A stretch of 64,000 nucleotides of DNA from Anaerolineae bacterium (GCA_030432295.1 JAUIHI010000008.1:62001-126000), one strand, 5' to 3'. Counted from the stretch's first letter, positions 19,434 to 29,064 are shown. The notes: generated from the sequence alone by a model not told the origin. Translations and numbers: made by a program.

Positions 19434-21458
19434 TCACTTCATTCCAATCTTCTCCACCTCGACCTGACGCAACTCAATCAACTGATCCCGCAATGTGGCC
19501 GCCCGCTCGAAGTCGAGTTGGGCCGCGGCCTCCTTCATCTCTTTTTCAATGCTGCGGATCAGCTTTGCCAGTTCGTCCTTGGGCAGGTTGGCGGGATCGA
19601 AGCGGTGCTCGTTGTCTCCGTTGCCCCCGTTGACCCGATACTCGGCCTTCTCCTCGGCCAGTACCTTCACCCGGTCGGTCAAGTCCCGTACACTCTTGAC
19701 AATCGACTTCGGCTCGATGTGGTTGACCCGGTTGTGCTCTTCCTGAATGGCGCGCCGTCGATTGGTCTCGTCGATCGCCGCCTTCATGGAATCGGTCATC
19801 TTGTCCGCATAGAGAATCGCCCGTCCTTCCAGATGGCGAGCCGCCCGGCCAATCGTCTGGATCAGCGCGGACTGGGAGCGCAGGAAACCCTCTTTGTCCG
19901 CGTCCAGAATGGCGACGAGGGTGACTTCGGGCAGGTCCAGCCCTTCGCGCAGAAGATTGATACCGACGACTGCGTCATAGACCCCCAGGCGCAGGTCGCG
20001 CAGAATCTCGATCCGTTCCAGCGTTTCGATGTCGCTGTGCAGATATTGCACCTTCACGCCCAGCTCGGCCAGATATTCGGACAAGTCCTCGGACATCCGT
20101 TTGGTCAGGCAGGTGATCAGCGCACGCTGACCCTTTGCCACCCGAATTTTCACTTCCTTCAACAGATCGTCGATCTGGCCTTTGATGGGCCGAACCTCCA
20201 CAATCGGGTCGAGCAGACCGGTGGGGCGGATGACCTGCTCGACGGTCTGCTGGCTGTGCTCCATCTCATAGGGGCCGGGGGTTGCGCTGATGTAAATTGC
20301 ATTGTGGACCGTCGCCTCGAACTCGTCGTAGGTGAGGGGACGGTTGTCCAGCGCACTGGGCAGGCGGAAGCCGTGCTCCACCAGCACTGTCTTGCGTGAG
20401 CGATCCCCCGCGTACATCCCCCGAAACTGGGGAATGCTCATGTGGCTCTCGTCGATAAAGACCAGCCAGTCGGGCGGGAAGTAGTCGAGGAGCGTCCAGG
20501 GGCGGCTGCCCGCGGGGCGTCGGGCCAGGGGGCGGCTGTAGTTTTCCACGCCGCTGCACGTGCCGATCTCCCGCAGCATTTCCAGATCGTAGCGGGTGCG
20601 CTGCTCGATACGCTGGGCTTCCAGCAATTTCCCCTCAGTGCGGAACAGCGCGACCTGATCCACCATCTCCTGCTCGATCTCTTCAATCGCCTCGTCTAGT
20701 TTGTCCTTGGGGGTGATGAAGTGTTTGGCGGGAAAGATGTCGATCTCCTGGTGGTCGGCCAGCATCTCGCCGGTCAATGTGTCGATTTCGGTGATGCGCT
20801 CGATCTCGTCGCCCCAAAAACTGATGCGATAGGCGATGTCTTTGTAGGCGGGCTGAACTTCCAGCACATCCCCCCGCACCCGAAATTTGGAGCGCTGCAA
20901 AGTGTTGTCGTTGCGCTCGTAGTGGATTTCGACCAGATGGCGCAGGAGTTGATTGCGCCGGGTCATCTCGCCCACCTTCAGTTTGATGGCGACCTGGCCG
21001 TAGTCCTCCGGGCTGCCCAGACCGTAGATGCAAGAGACCGACGCCACAATCACCACATCCCGGCGGCTGAAGAGCGCGCTGGTGGCGGCCAAGCGCAGCC
21101 GGTCGATCTCCTCGTTGATCTGGGAATCCTTCTCAATAAATGTGTCGCTGCGGGCGATGTATGCTTCGGGCTGGTAGTAGTCGTAGTAGGAGACGAAGTA
21201 TTCCACCGCATTGTTGGGCAGAAACTCGCGCATTTCGCTGTAGAGCTGGGCGGCCAGGGTTTTGTTGTGGGCGATAATCAGGCTGGGCTTCTGCACCTGC
21301 TCGATGACCTTCGCCATTGTGTAGGTCTTGCCGGAGCCGGTGACACCCAGCAGCACCTGATGGCGCAGGTCTTTATTGACCCCTTCGACCAGTTTGGTAA
21401 TGGCCTGGGGCTGATCGCCGGTCGGTTGAAAATCGCTGACGACGCGGAAGTCAGGCAT
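19434..21458 (-). CDS. uvrB: UvrABC excinuclease subunit B
   Basis: Damage-recognition helicase of nucleotide excision repair; it loads with UvrA and recruits UvrC. 674 residues, normal length. Visible motifs: Walker [11 protein letters not shown], the beta-hairpin region [20 protein letters not shown] (Walker B/DExH-like), helicase VI-type [10 protein letters not shown] and the C-terminal UVR domain ([21 protein letters not shown]) that contacts UvrC. The start is the ATG of MPDFRVV, with AGGAG a few bases upstream; 19 in-frame codons before it lie in promoter DNA. The promoter region holds a LexA-like operator. Confidence 0.95.
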   Translation of the reverse strand: MPDFRVVSDFQPTGDQPQAITKLVEGVNKDLRHQVLLGVTGSGKTYTMAKVIEQVQKPSLIIAHNKTLAAQLYSEMREFLPNNAVEYFVSYYDYYQPEAYIARSDTFIEKDSQINEEIDRLRLAATSALFSRRDVVIVASVSCIYGLGSPEDYGQVAIKLKVGEMTRRNQLLRHLVEIHYERNDNTLQRSKFRVRGDVLEVQPAYKDIAYRISFWGDEIERITEIDTLTGEMLADHQEIDIFPAKHFITPKDKLDEAIEEIEQEMVDQVALFRTEGKLLEAQRIEQRTRYDLEMLREIGTCSGVENYSRPLARRPAGSRPWTLLDYFPPDWLVFIDESHMSIPQFRGMYAGDRSRKTVLVEHGFRLPSALDNRPLTYDEFEATVHNAIYISATPGPYEMEHSQQTVEQVIRPTGLLDPIVEVRPIKGQIDDLLKEVKIRVAKGQRALITCLTKRMSEDLSEYLAELGVKVQYLHSDIETLERIEILRDLRLGVYDAVVGINLLREGLDLPEVTLVAILDADKEGFLRSQSALIQTIGRAARHLEGRAILYADKMTDSMKAAIDETNRRRAIQEEHNRVNHIEPKSIVKSVRDLTDRVKVLAEEKAEYRVNGGNGDNEHRFDPANLPKDELAKLIRSIEKEMKEAAAQLDFERAATLRDQLIELRQVEVEKIGMK

Positions 21459-21509
21459 GGGAGACTCCTGAGTGCAGAACTCGGAATGCAGAATGGCACA
21501 AAAGTATGC

Positions 21510-21521
21510 GAACAAAAGTTC
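21510..21521 (-). promoter_or_regulatory. Candidate LexA (SOS) box of uvrB
   Basis: GAACAAAAGTTC, a perfect palindrome of the GAAC-N4-GTTC type bound by Gram-positive-type LexA. It lies just downstream of the uvrB -10 element, where a repressor would block transcription. Inference supported by uvrB being a classic SOS gene. Confidence 0.6.
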
Positions 21522-21534
21522 TTTTGACTACTGT

Positions 21535-21564
21535 AGTATAGCAATTTTTGCCCGGTTTGTCCAA
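21535..21564 (-). promoter_or_regulatory. uvrB promoter
   Basis: On the minus strand: TTGGAC (21564-21559), 18-base spacer, TATACT (21540-21535), about 77 bases before the uvrB ATG. Confidence 0.55.
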
Positions 21565-21587
21565 CAAAAGCGGGTATTCAACAAAGA

Positions 21588-21644
21588 AAAGTGAAGCGGT
21601 AAACGTGAGATCACCGAACGATCTCACGTTTACCGCTTCACTTT
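21588..21644. terminator. Perfect 25-bp hairpin after the Ogt fusion gene
   Basis: Arms 21588-21612 and 21620-21644, 7-base loop. It separates the minus-strand ogt-like gene (ends 21689) from the uvrB promoter. Its core AAACGTGAGATC resembles the core of the hairpin at 47166-47220. Confidence 0.6.
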
Positions 21645-21688
21645 CCTGCCAGCCAATAATTTGATTGTAAGAGGAGAACAGTCCCCGC

Positions 21689-22567
21689 CTACGCCGCCTG
21701 GGCCGCCTCCCAGCCCAGCATCGCCCGCTTGCGGTCGCTGCCCCACCGATAGCCGTCCACCACGCCGGTCTGGCGGATGACCCGGTGGCAGGGGATGAGC
21801 CAGGCGATGGCGTTGCTGCCCACCGCACTGCCCACGGCCCTGGCCGCGGAGGGTCGTCCGATAGCCTGGGCCAGATCGCCGTAGGTGGTCAGGCTGCCTG
21901 ACGGCACGCGCAGAAGCGCCTGCCAGACCTGCATCTGAAAGTTTGTGCCTTTGATGAGCAGATGCAGCGGCTCGTCGGATCGGCTGTCGGCGAAGATGCG
22001 CTGGGCGATGGCCGCGGTTTTGTCCCGATCTTCGCGCAGGTGGGCCGCGGGCCAACGGGCGTGCAGTTCGTCGATAGCCCGGCCAGCTTCGTCTTCGCCC
22101 ACAAACGAAAATGCACAGATTCCCCGCTCAGTGACGCCGATCAGCGCATTCCCAAAGGGGGTAGGCTCGACGCCGTAACGGATGGTCAACCCCGCGCCGC
22201 CGCTCTTAACTTCCCCCGGCGTGGCGGCCTGGCACTGGACGAGCAGATCGTGCAGGCGTCCCGGCCCAGAGAGTCCTGTCTCATAGGCCGCGTCCAGCAC
22301 AGAGCCGGAGCGGGTCAGACTGCGCCGGGCCTCCTCGACGGTCAACGCTTGCAGGAAGCGTTTGGGGCTGACCCCGGCCCAGCGGCTAAAGAGGCGCTGG
22401 AAATGAAAGTCGCTCAATCCCACGTGGCCCGCAATCGCTGCCAGTTCGGGTTGTTCCCGCCGGTGGGATTCGATGTAGCGGATGGCCTGGGCCACCAGCG
22501 CGTAGTCCTGGGCGGATTGGGTCAGGCCGTTGTTGCTGTTGGATGTAGTCAAAGTCATTGTCTGCAT
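21689..22567 (-). CDS. ogt: AraC-HTH / O6-methylguanine-DNA methyltransferase fusion
   Basis: 292 residues. Residues about 20-110 form an AraC-type helix-turn-helix domain (HVGLSDFHFQRLFSRWAGVSPKRFLQ). Residues about 115-290 are the suicide alkyltransferase with acceptor Cys260 in PCHRVIRQTG and the YGDLAQAIGRPSAARAVG DNA-contact helix. It resembles Ada without its N-terminal zinc/methylphosphotriester domain, so it can repair O6-alkylguanine, but the usual methylation-triggered switch of Ada is missing. Whether the HTH still regulates anything is open. It sits next to uvrB, giving a small DNA-repair neighbourhood. Confidence 0.85.
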   Translation of the reverse strand: MQTMTLTTSNSNNGLTQSAQDYALVAQAIRYIESHRREQPELAAIAGHVGLSDFHFQRLFSRWAGVSPKRFLQALTVEEARRSLTRSGSVLDAAYETGLSGPGRLHDLLVQCQAATPGEVKSGGAGLTIRYGVEPTPFGNALIGVTERGICAFSFVGEDEAGRAIDELHARWPAAHLREDRDKTAAIAQRIFADSRSDEPLHLLIKGTNFQMQVWQALLRVPSGSLTTYGDLAQAIGRPSAARAVGSAVGSNAIAWLIPCHRVIRQTGVVDGYRWGSDRKRAMLGWEAAQAA

Positions 22568-22662
22568 TTTTCTCTCACTCGTCGCTGGTTGGGTGCTTCA
22601 CACAGTGACGAGTATAGGGGATTCAGCGCCGGGTTTCCACCCGATTCTTGCGAAGACGCTGG

Positions 22663-23469
22663 CTACTTTGTCAAACTATCAAACGCCCGTTCAAGCACAT
22701 TCTGATCCATCCCAAACAGGCGGGAGAGACGCGTCGGCGCGTCCGTCACGTCAATTTCCTCAAGCGACGCTGGCTGGGGATCGTCCAGGGCCGGGAAGGA
22801 TTCCAGCAGGTGCGGGACAGCCCGGCCATTGAAACGCCAGACGCGCCCGTCAATGACCCGATGGACGATCACTTCCTGCAGAAAGTGGCCGTCTTCTTCG
22901 TAGTCCGCTGTGGTGGCAATGCGGTAGACGGCGTCGGAAATGGGTCGGTCGATGAGGGTAAAAGTGTAGGGTTTGGGGTGGCGGTCCCGCTGAATTTCAA
23001 AGCGGTTGCCCGGTTGAGGAATCACTGTATAGGTGTGAAACGGCGTACGGCGTTGGGTGGTCCGTTCGGCATCCAGCGGCACGGGCAGATAGAGCGGGTA
23101 GCCCACATCCACCAGCCGGCGCTCGTCGCCCAGGTGGATGACAATCGCGGTGTGGCAGCCCCGGCTCTCATGCATATCGTTGATGGTCAGATAGCCATCG
23201 AAGCCCAGGTTTTGCAATAGCCAGAAAAAGGCGTAATTGCTCTCAAAGCAGGTCCCGCCGCCGCGCTGCTGCTGGGCATCTCGCCAGAACTCATCGGACC
23301 AGCGAGGACAGTCGGCGGTGACGGGTATGGCCGCGCGCTTGGCAATGCGGAAAGCGCTCTCCCAGGGCACGTGCCGGGTGTAGGCCGTGACCAGCGCATC
23401 CAGAAAAGCGAGGGAAGGCGGCTGCTTTTCGGTTTGGAGGAAACGGAGAATTTTCGTTGTCGATGTCAT
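22663..23469 (-). CDS. nat: Arylamine N-acetyltransferase
   Basis: Acetyl-CoA-dependent N-acetylation of arylamines and hydrazines in the cytosol. 268 residues. The Cys-His-Asp triad is visible: C74 in RGGGTCFESN, H106 in GCHTAIVIHL, D121 in RRLVDVGYP. The start is the ATG for MTSTTKILRF; the frame extends 33 codons further, but these are intergenic repeat words. It is a single gene in the same direction as its neighbours, with no operon partner that would reveal a substrate. Confidence 0.85.
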   Translation of the reverse strand: MTSTTKILRFLQTEKQPPSLAFLDALVTAYTRHVPWESAFRIAKRAAIPVTADCPRWSDEFWRDAQQQRGGGTCFESNYAFFWLLQNLGFDGYLTINDMHESRGCHTAIVIHLGDERRLVDVGYPLYLPVPLDAERTTQRRTPFHTYTVIPQPGNRFEIQRDRHPKPYTFTLIDRPISDAVYRIATTADYEEDGHFLQEVIVHRVIDGRVWRFNGRAVPHLLESFPALDDPQPASLEEIDVTDAPTRLSRLFGMDQNVLERAFDSLTK

Positions 23470-23530
23470 AGAAGTGAGCCACTGATGAACGCTGATGAAC
23501 ACGGATAGTACACGCACTACGCACCACTCA

Positions 23531-24859
23531 CTACGTCTGCACGTGATCGGGCAAGATCGTCTCCACATTTCGGATGACGGGGATCAGATAGCCGCAGGCC
23601 GCTACCAGCGCGGTGAGCAGCCCAGCGAAAACCAGCAGCAGCCCCATCCCCGCGCCGGGACCTGTGCCCACCAGCCAGCCAAATGTGTTGGCCCAGCCGC
23701 CGCCCGGCTGCATGGCTGGCTCGAAGATGCGGTCGGCCAGGAAGCCACCCAGCACCATCGCCAGGGGTGCGGCGATCTGCGCGATCAAGCGGCGCACGGC
23801 GAAGACCCGTCCCTGCACGTCCGGGTCCACCTTCGCCTGCCAGATGGCCTGGTTGGAGGCGTTGAGCATCTGCATAAAGAAAGTATCGGCAAAGGCTCCG
23901 ACCACCCAAACGGCAAGCCCACCGGCCAAGCCCAGGGTCGTCATCCCCAGCAAACCGCCGCCTATCATCCCCAGCAGCACGCCGTGAACCCGTCGTTTGG
24001 GGCCGCCCCAGGTGCTGAGAAGCAGCCCACCCATCAGCCCGCCCACGCCAAAGGCCGATTGGACTGTGCCCAAAGCCAGGGAGTCATTCCCCGTGCGGGC
24101 CAGGATCATCGGTGCGGCCAAAATCAGTCCGGCAGAGCTGGTCAGGTTGACCCCAAAGAAGATCAGTTGCAGGCCGAGCAGGCTGGGCCGCCGGAAGATG
24201 TAGCGAAAGCCGTAGAGGGATTCGGTCCAGAGCGAACCCCGGCCTTCTTCTCCTGCCGCGGTGCGTTTGGGTTCAGGGATGTAGACGAAGAAAAGTACGC
24301 TGACAGCCAAGACGAAAGTTATGATGTCGATGATCATCACGCCGCTGATGCCAATCGTCACCAGCAGCAGACCGGCCAGGGCGGGCGCGGCGATGCTGGA
24401 AGCCGCTTCGGCCATCCCAATCATTCCGCTGGCCCGGGTGTAGTTCTCTTTGGTCAGCATTGTGCTGACCGCCGCGGAGTAGGCGGGAAACTGGAAGGAT
24501 TCGAAGACACCGGCAAAAGCCCCAGCCACGTAAAGATGCCAGATTTGCAGGTTGCCTGTGCTGTAGAGGATCAGAACGGCAATTGTGGAAAGACCCGCGG
24601 CCAGATCGCTGGCCATCATCACCAGTTTGCGCGGCCAGCGGTCCACCAGCGCGCCGGCGATGGGGCTGAAGAGGACAACCGGCGCAAAAGAGAATACGCC
24701 GACCAGAGCCAGCGCGGTGGCCGAGCCGGTGATCTGCCAGGCCCAGATAGTCAGGGCGAAGCGGGTCATACCCGTGCCCAGCATCGAGACCAGTTGGCCC
24801 AGCCAGATGATCACAAAAGCCCGCATCCCCGCGGGCCGTGTAGCAGTGGCTGTGGTCAT
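23531..24859 (-). CDS. MFS efflux transporter (EntS-like)
   Basis: 442 residues with twelve predicted membrane segments. The loop 2-3 motif GALVDRWPRKLVM is the MFS signature, and the overall pattern (MLGTGMTRFALTIWAWQITGSATALALVGV) is that of the EntS/MFS_3 group of drug or siderophore exporters. The start ATG overlaps the stop of the upstream SRPBCC gene by four bases (ATGA), so the two are co-translated. Substrate unknown. Confidence 0.8.
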   Translation of the reverse strand: MTTATATRPAGMRAFVIIWLGQLVSMLGTGMTRFALTIWAWQITGSATALALVGVFSFAPVVLFSPIAGALVDRWPRKLVMMASDLAAGLSTIAVLILYSTGNLQIWHLYVAGAFAGVFESFQFPAYSAAVSTMLTKENYTRASGMIGMAEAASSIAAPALAGLLLVTIGISGVMIIDIITFVLAVSVLFFVYIPEPKRTAAGEEGRGSLWTESLYGFRYIFRRPSLLGLQLIFFGVNLTSSAGLILAAPMILARTGNDSLALGTVQSAFGVGGLMGGLLLSTWGGPKRRVHGVLLGMIGGGLLGMTTLGLAGGLAVWVVGAFADTFFMQMLNASNQAIWQAKVDPDVQGRVFAVRRLIAQIAAPLAMVLGGFLADRIFEPAMQPGGGWANTFGWLVGTGPGAGMGLLLVFAGLLTALVAACGYLIPVIRNVETILPDHVQT

Positions 24860-25311
24860 TTCTTATGACTCTCCTCTGCAAATGCAGCCAGTTGCGCCAA
24901 CTCCTTTACATAAATCGGTTGGAGCAAACGGTTGGCCAACCAGCCTTCGATTTTGCCCCCAATGCCGTCGCGCACAGCCGTTTCGGTGGCAATCGTCACC
25001 CGACACTGCCCGCCGGGCTGGGGATCGACGGTGAAACTGGTCACGGCGCCGGTATCGTTCGTCTCAACCAGCACCCGACCCGGCTCTGGCTCGCTGACAG
25101 TGGCGCGGAAGTGCTGGGTGCGGCCCATTAGTCGCATGGAAAAGGCCACGACTGTCCCCGCGCCAATGCCGCCTTCCACCACTTTCAGAGAAGTGAAATA
25201 GGGTTTGGGCAGGATGTGGGGATGGCCGTTGTGGTAGTCGGCGATAATCCCGTATACTTTCTCCGCCGGCGCGGGGATGACTGCCGACGCACTGACTCGA
25301 TTGATTGCCAT
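24856..25311 (-). CDS. SRPBCC family (polyketide cyclase-like) protein
   Basis: 151 residues with the START/Bet v1 fold pattern: VIPAPAEKVYGIIADYHN at the start, GAGTVVAFSMRLMGRTQ and GRVLVETNDTGAVTSFTVDP in the beta sheet, and a long C-terminal helix. Such proteins bind hydrophobic ligands in a cavity. It is coupled to the MFS gene by an ATGA overlap, suggesting that the pair handles one hydrophobic compound; this is inference. Confidence 0.8.
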   Translation of the reverse strand: MAINRVSASAVIPAPAEKVYGIIADYHNGHPHILPKPYFTSLKVVEGGIGAGTVVAFSMRLMGRTQHFRATVSEPEPGRVLVETNDTGAVTSFTVDPQPGGQCRVTIATETAVRDGIGGKIEGWLANRLLQPIYVKELAQLAAFAEESHKK

Positions 25312-25376
25312 TGAGAGTCTCCTCTTGCGTTAAAAAAGGACACGGATTTTATGGCTCAACAGGAATTTGGGGCGTG

Positions 25377-25447
25377 ACCCGCTTGGCTTCGATACGACTG
25401 GAAAAAGCCCTCCGCTTTCTGAAGCGGCCCCTACTCAACCGGCGCTG
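25377..25447. repeat. Intergenic repeat, family 2, copy 1
   Basis: Begins ACCCGCTTGGCTTCGATACG and ends CTACTCAACCGGCGCT. It matches 29065-29118 at both ends, with a different middle (here a GCTTTCTGAAGC mini-hairpin). Downstream (25480-25526) are ATCTGCG/TCTGCGTAATCTGCG words. The whole 25312-25526 gap shows no gene. Confidence 0.7.
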
Positions 25448-25526
25448 TTCCAAAGCCCCTTGAGTTTCCAAAGAATCGAGTTTATCTGCGAAAATCTGTG
25501 GTTTCTGCGTAATCTGCGTTCCGCTC

Positions 25527-26159
25527 TTACAGGCGCAGAATCCCCCGTTCCAGGGCGACTGTCACCGCGGAAGTGCGATCAGAGACGCCCAGTTTGCCGA
25601 AGATATGCACCAGATGGGTCTTGACCGTCGCTTCGCTGATGTGCAGGGCGCGGCCTACGAGTCGGTTGTTGGTTCCTTTTGCCACCAATTGTAGCACCTC
25701 TACCTCCCGCTCGGTAAGCTGTTCCTCGGCTGGCGCGCGCATGCGCCCCAGCAGCCGGGAAGCCACCGCAGGGGCCAGGGCAGACTCGCCTTTGGCCGCG
25801 GCGCGCACAGCCCGGAAAAGCTCCTGGCGGGGCGCATCTTTGAGCAGATAGCCCGTGGCTCCGGCTTCGATGGCCCGCACAATATCCGCGTCGCTGTCGT
25901 AGGTGGTGAGGACGAGGACGTGGGTGGCAATTTTGCGCTCCACAATCTGGCGGATGGCACCCACCCCGTCCAGTCCGGGCATACGCAGGTCCATCAGCAC
26001 CACATCCGGCTGCAATTGCGCGGCCAGTGTCACGCCCTCATTGCCGTCGTCGGTCTCGCCCACCACCACAAAATCGGGCTGGCCGGAGAGCATTCCCCGC
26101 AGCCCCTCCCGCACCACCGGGTGATCGTCCACCAGCAACAGTCGGATTCTGTCTGTCAT
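25527..26159 (-). CDS. NarL/LuxR-family response regulator
   Basis: 210 residues. Receiver domain with acidic pocket D11-D12, phospho-acceptor Asp57 (VVLMDLRMPGLDG) and Lys in GYLLKDAPRQE. A LuxR-type helix-turn-helix follows (LTEREVEVLQLVAKGTNNRL, then ATVKTHLVHIFGKLGVSDR). AAGGAG precedes the ATG. It is the last gene of the ABC/two-component cluster; its kinase is the gene just upstream, and the likely target is the cluster itself. Confidence 0.9.
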   Translation of the reverse strand: MTDRIRLLLVDDHPVVREGLRGMLSGQPDFVVVGETDDGNEGVTLAAQLQPDVVLMDLRMPGLDGVGAIRQIVERKIATHVLVLTTYDSDADIVRAIEAGATGYLLKDAPRQELFRAVRAAAKGESALAPAVASRLLGRMRAPAEEQLTEREVEVLQLVAKGTNNRLVGRALHISEATVKTHLVHIFGKLGVSDRTSAVTVALERGILRL

Positions 26160-26174
26160 TTGCTACTCCTTTTC

Positions 26175-26247
26175 AACCACCAAGGCACAAAGACACGAAG
26201 GGAAATGTTTTTCTCTTTATTCTTTGTGCTTTTGTGACTTTGTGGTT
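26175..26247. repeat. Imperfect inverted repeat between kinase and regulator genes
   Basis: Arms 26175-26200 and 26222-26247 match at about 21 of 26 positions and consist of CACAAAG/CTTTGTG words. A close relative lies at 44341-44413. It may modulate the kinase/regulator expression ratio; that is inference. Confidence 0.6.
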
Positions 26248-27460
26248 ATGGATTATGTCGGGGAATCTCGACGACAATTGTCGTCCCTTCGCCGGGACTG
26301 CTCTCTATGTAAACTGCACCGGCCAGCGCTTCGGCCCGCTGGCGCATAGCTGTCAAGCCGAAACCGCTACCGTCAGATTGGCTGCGGCCATCCGGCTTGA
26401 AACCCCTGCCGTCGTCCTGCACATCCAGCAGCACCCGATCCGGCATATAGGAAAGGGTGACGCTGACACGGCTGGCCCCCGCGTGTCTGTGTACATTGGC
26501 CAGGCTCTCCTGCACCGCGCGCAGGAGGGTCACTTCAGCTTCGGCAGGCAGGGGCAGGGCTGTGCCGGTGGTAGTCACAGCCGCAGCCACGCCCGTGCGC
26601 TGGCTCCACTTGGCCGCTTCCCGTTGGATAGCTTCGGCCAGGGAAGACCCTTCCAGCACCTCCGGACGCAAATCCTGCACGACCCGGCGGGCCTGGCCCA
26701 GACTTTCCCGGGCGGTGGCGGTGGCTTGGCCGATGTGGCTGCGGGCGGAGGACAGGTCACTTTCCAGCGCCTGGTCCGCGGCTTCCAGATGGGTGACGAC
26801 GCTGATAAAGCCCTGAGCCAGGGTGTCGTGAATCTCCCGGGCCAGCCGTTGACGCTCGGCCAGGACACCCGCGCTGCGCTCGCTGGCGGCCAGCTCGGCC
26901 TGGGTGCGGCGCAGTTCGTCGATGAGTTCGTGCTGCTGGTGGCCCTGCTGGATGATAGCGCTGATCCAGAGGGCGACGAGCGAACCGCAGACGCCGACCA
27001 GCAGCCAAATCCAGACGACCGGCTGGCGCAGGGCCGCGCCCAGCGAGTCAATTTCATTGGCCTGCATTGCCAGTAGGGGGATGGACAGTAAAGAAATCGG
27101 GACGGAGAGGCTGGTGGGCAGGAAGTAGGCGAGTTGGCTGAAGTAGCCGCTGAGTACAAAGAAGAAAATGTCGTGGATGGCGATCAACCCAAAGGTGACG
27201 CCAGTAATCACACCTGCGTAGACAATTCCATACCAGAGACGGCTGCGGGAGGCTACACCCCGGCGGGGCAACTCAAAGGCGAAGACCCAATGGGACAACC
27301 CGCCTATCAGCACCAGAACCGAAGCCGTCCACCGCTCGGCGGGTGTTGCCGTGCCCTGGGCCAGCCAATAGGCCCAGGGCAGGAACAGCGAAAGATAGAA
27401 GATGACCGACCAGACCCAGCCCATTCGTTCCCAGGCGTGGACGGTTTTGGTTGTGTTCAT
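26246..27460 (-). CDS. NarX-type membrane sensor histidine kinase (HisKA_3)
   Basis: 404 residues. About five membrane helices fill residues 15-170 with almost no extracellular loop, so it likely senses a signal within or at the membrane. A short coiled coil (180-200) leads to the HisKA_3 box with phospho-His211 (RLAREIHDTLAQGF). The HATPase has ESLANVHRHAGA, DDGRGFKPD and GFGLTAMRQRAEAL. Start at the ATG of MNTTKTV, seven codons inside the longest frame. It phosphorylates the regulator encoded next. The design resembles LiaS/DesK-like kinases that monitor the envelope. Confidence 0.88.
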   Translation of the reverse strand: MNTTKTVHAWERMGWVWSVIFYLSLFLPWAYWLAQGTATPAERWTASVLVLIGGLSHWVFAFELPRRGVASRSRLWYGIVYAGVITGVTFGLIAIHDIFFFVLSGYFSQLAYFLPTSLSVPISLLSIPLLAMQANEIDSLGAALRQPVVWIWLLVGVCGSLVALWISAIIQQGHQQHELIDELRRTQAELAASERSAGVLAERQRLAREIHDTLAQGFISVVTHLEAADQALESDLSSARSHIGQATATARESLGQARRVVQDLRPEVLEGSSLAEAIQREAAKWSQRTGVAAAVTTTGTALPLPAEAEVTLLRAVQESLANVHRHAGASRVSVTLSYMPDRVLLDVQDDGRGFKPDGRSQSDGSGFGLTAMRQRAEALAGAVYIESSPGEGTTIVVEIPRHNP

Positions 27461-27497
27461 CGCGTTGCCCCCACTACTCATCGCTCCAAAGAACGTT

Positions 27498-27566
27498 TGT
27501 ATACACGGATAGAAAAGAACACGGATCAGCCTGAAAATCTGTGTTCTCTTCTATCCGTGTATACAA
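27498..27566. repeat. 26-bp inverted repeat upstream of the histidine kinase
   Basis: Arms 27498-27523 and 27541-27566 differ at one position. Words ATACACGGAT/ATCCGTGTAT. It could attenuate read-through from the ABC permease gene into the kinase gene. Confidence 0.6.
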
Positions 27567-27621
27567 ATTTTCGTTCCCCGTAGGCTTTTTCCACCGAACA
27601 GTATAGCACATCCCTGCCGCT

Positions 27622-28416
27622 CTATTCCCAGCGGAAGGCGAAGACCGAAACCGCCGTGCCCACCACCAGCATCCCGCTCAACACCAGCAGGGCTGTGGTG
27701 TTCCACTGGCCGCCAAACCAGAGGTCCTGCAACAGGCGAACCACATGGGTCAGGGGCAGCCATTGCGCCACGGATTGGATGCTGGCGGGCATAATTTGCA
27801 GAGGCATAGCCGCGCCGGAGAGAAACATCATCGGGAAGAAGATGACCTGTCCCGCCACCTGGGCTACCCGGCTGGTGGGGGAGAGGCTGGCGATCACATA
27901 GCCCACGGCGATGAAACTCAGCGCGGCGAAGGTGAAGCCCGCAAAGAGCGCCATCCACGAGCCGCCGAAGCGCAGACCGAAGACCATCCGGGCCACGACG
28001 ACGAGCAGAATCATCCCGGTCAGGGCTACCGCGAAGTTGACTATCACATCCGCAATCAGATAGACGATCGGGCGCATAGGCGTGGCCTGGAAACGGCGCA
28101 GGAGCTTCTGCTCCCGGGCCGTGGCCGTGGCGATGGGAATCGTCATAAAGGCGACTGTGCCGATAATCAGCGCGGCCAGGGCCGGTGTCTGGGCGTCGAT
28201 GTAGCCGTAGGCCGGGCTGAAGAAGGAGCTACCCGGCTCATTGCCCCAGATAACGCCAAAGAGGAGCAGGAGCAGAACGGGAAAGGCCAGGTTGAAGAAA
28301 AAGGCGACCGGTTCACGCAGAAAGAGTTTGAATTGGGTGAAGGTCAGTTTGGCGGCTGAACGGAGTGCATCGGCCAGGCCAAAGGTGATTGGTTGGGTAT
28401 TCAGGGTGATAGTCAT
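27622..28416 (-). CDS. ABC-2 type transporter permease
   Basis: 264 residues with six membrane segments. PFFFNLAFPVLLLLLFGVIWGNEP at the N-terminus and the FFPMMFLSGAAMPLQIMP stretch near helix 5 are typical of ABC-2 (DrrB/YadH-like) export permeases. GAGGAG lies seven bases before the ATG. It partners with the ATPase gene two genes upstream; the DUF6790-like gene lies between them. Substrate unknown, plausibly an antimicrobial or a lipid-like molecule. Confidence 0.85.
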   Translation of the reverse strand: MTITLNTQPITFGLADALRSAAKLTFTQFKLFLREPVAFFFNLAFPVLLLLLFGVIWGNEPGSSFFSPAYGYIDAQTPALAALIIGTVAFMTIPIATATAREQKLLRRFQATPMRPIVYLIADVIVNFAVALTGMILLVVVARMVFGLRFGGSWMALFAGFTFAALSFIAVGYVIASLSPTSRVAQVAGQVIFFPMMFLSGAAMPLQIMPASIQSVAQWLPLTHVVRLLQDLWFGGQWNTTALLVLSGMLVVGTAVSVFAFRWE

Positions 28417-28476
28417 TTGGGTCTCCTCAATGGAACGATTCTAGGCACGAAATGAGCGGAAGTTCTCCTTCAGAAA

Positions 28477-29031
28477 TCAGCCAGCAGCAGTCTCAAATCG
28501 CTGAACTTTGTGCGCTGCCCCGGTATTTTGCGTTCTCGACTGATAGCGGCTGTGCAGCCAATAGAGCGTTACCAGCGCCACCGGTTTCAGGAAATCCCAG
28601 TAGAGGATCGGCCCCGCGTTGTCCGGCGAAAAGTTGCCGTGCTGGAGCATATCGGCGATGTGGGTGAAGCCCGCGCCCCAGGCGAAGATGCTGGCGGCGA
28701 TGATATAGGGCAGCCACCAGTCCCGCCGCCAGAAGGTGGCATAGCCGAGGACGCCGATTGCCAGATTCGCCACGCCCACTTCGGTCTGAAAGGGATTGCC
28801 AGCGGGCCAGCCGATGGAGGCGGCTATCATATCCGCGGCGAAGGTGTGCATAGTAAAGCTGATGATACTGATAAATCCGCCGACGCCCGCCAGGTAGATG
28901 AGCAGCGTCTCCACAACCGCGGGCCGGGAATAGTCACCCCGCACCCGCAGATGGATGGCCGCAGAGCCAAGAATCGCCAGCAGCCAGATGTAGACCTGAT
29001 AGCCGGGAATGGATGTGAGTTGCTCGAACAT
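28477..29031 (-). CDS. Small polytopic membrane protein (DUF6790-like)
   Basis: 184 residues, four or five membrane helices. Conserved-looking polar residues lie inside or near helices: SFTMHTFAADMIAASIGWPAGNPFQTEVG and WGAGFTHIADMLQHGNF. I recall the pattern as DUF6790, without certainty. AGGAG precedes the ATG. It is embedded between the ATPase and permease genes of an ABC exporter, so it may be an accessory subunit or immunity protein; this is inference. Confidence 0.65.
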   Translation of the reverse strand: MFEQLTSIPGYQVYIWLLAILGSAAIHLRVRGDYSRPAVVETLLIYLAGVGGFISIISFTMHTFAADMIAASIGWPAGNPFQTEVGVANLAIGVLGYATFWRRDWWLPYIIAASIFAWGAGFTHIADMLQHGNFSPDNAGPILYWDFLKPVALVTLYWLHSRYQSRTQNTGAAHKVQRFETAAG

Positions 29032-29064
29032 TGGGTGGTTCTCCTGTGAAGCGTTAATGATTTT

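Noticed and set aside
23495..24868. 457-codon plus-strand frame opposite the MFS gene
   Set aside because: Gln/His/Gly/Arg-rich shadow; the minus-strand frame has clear MFS motifs.
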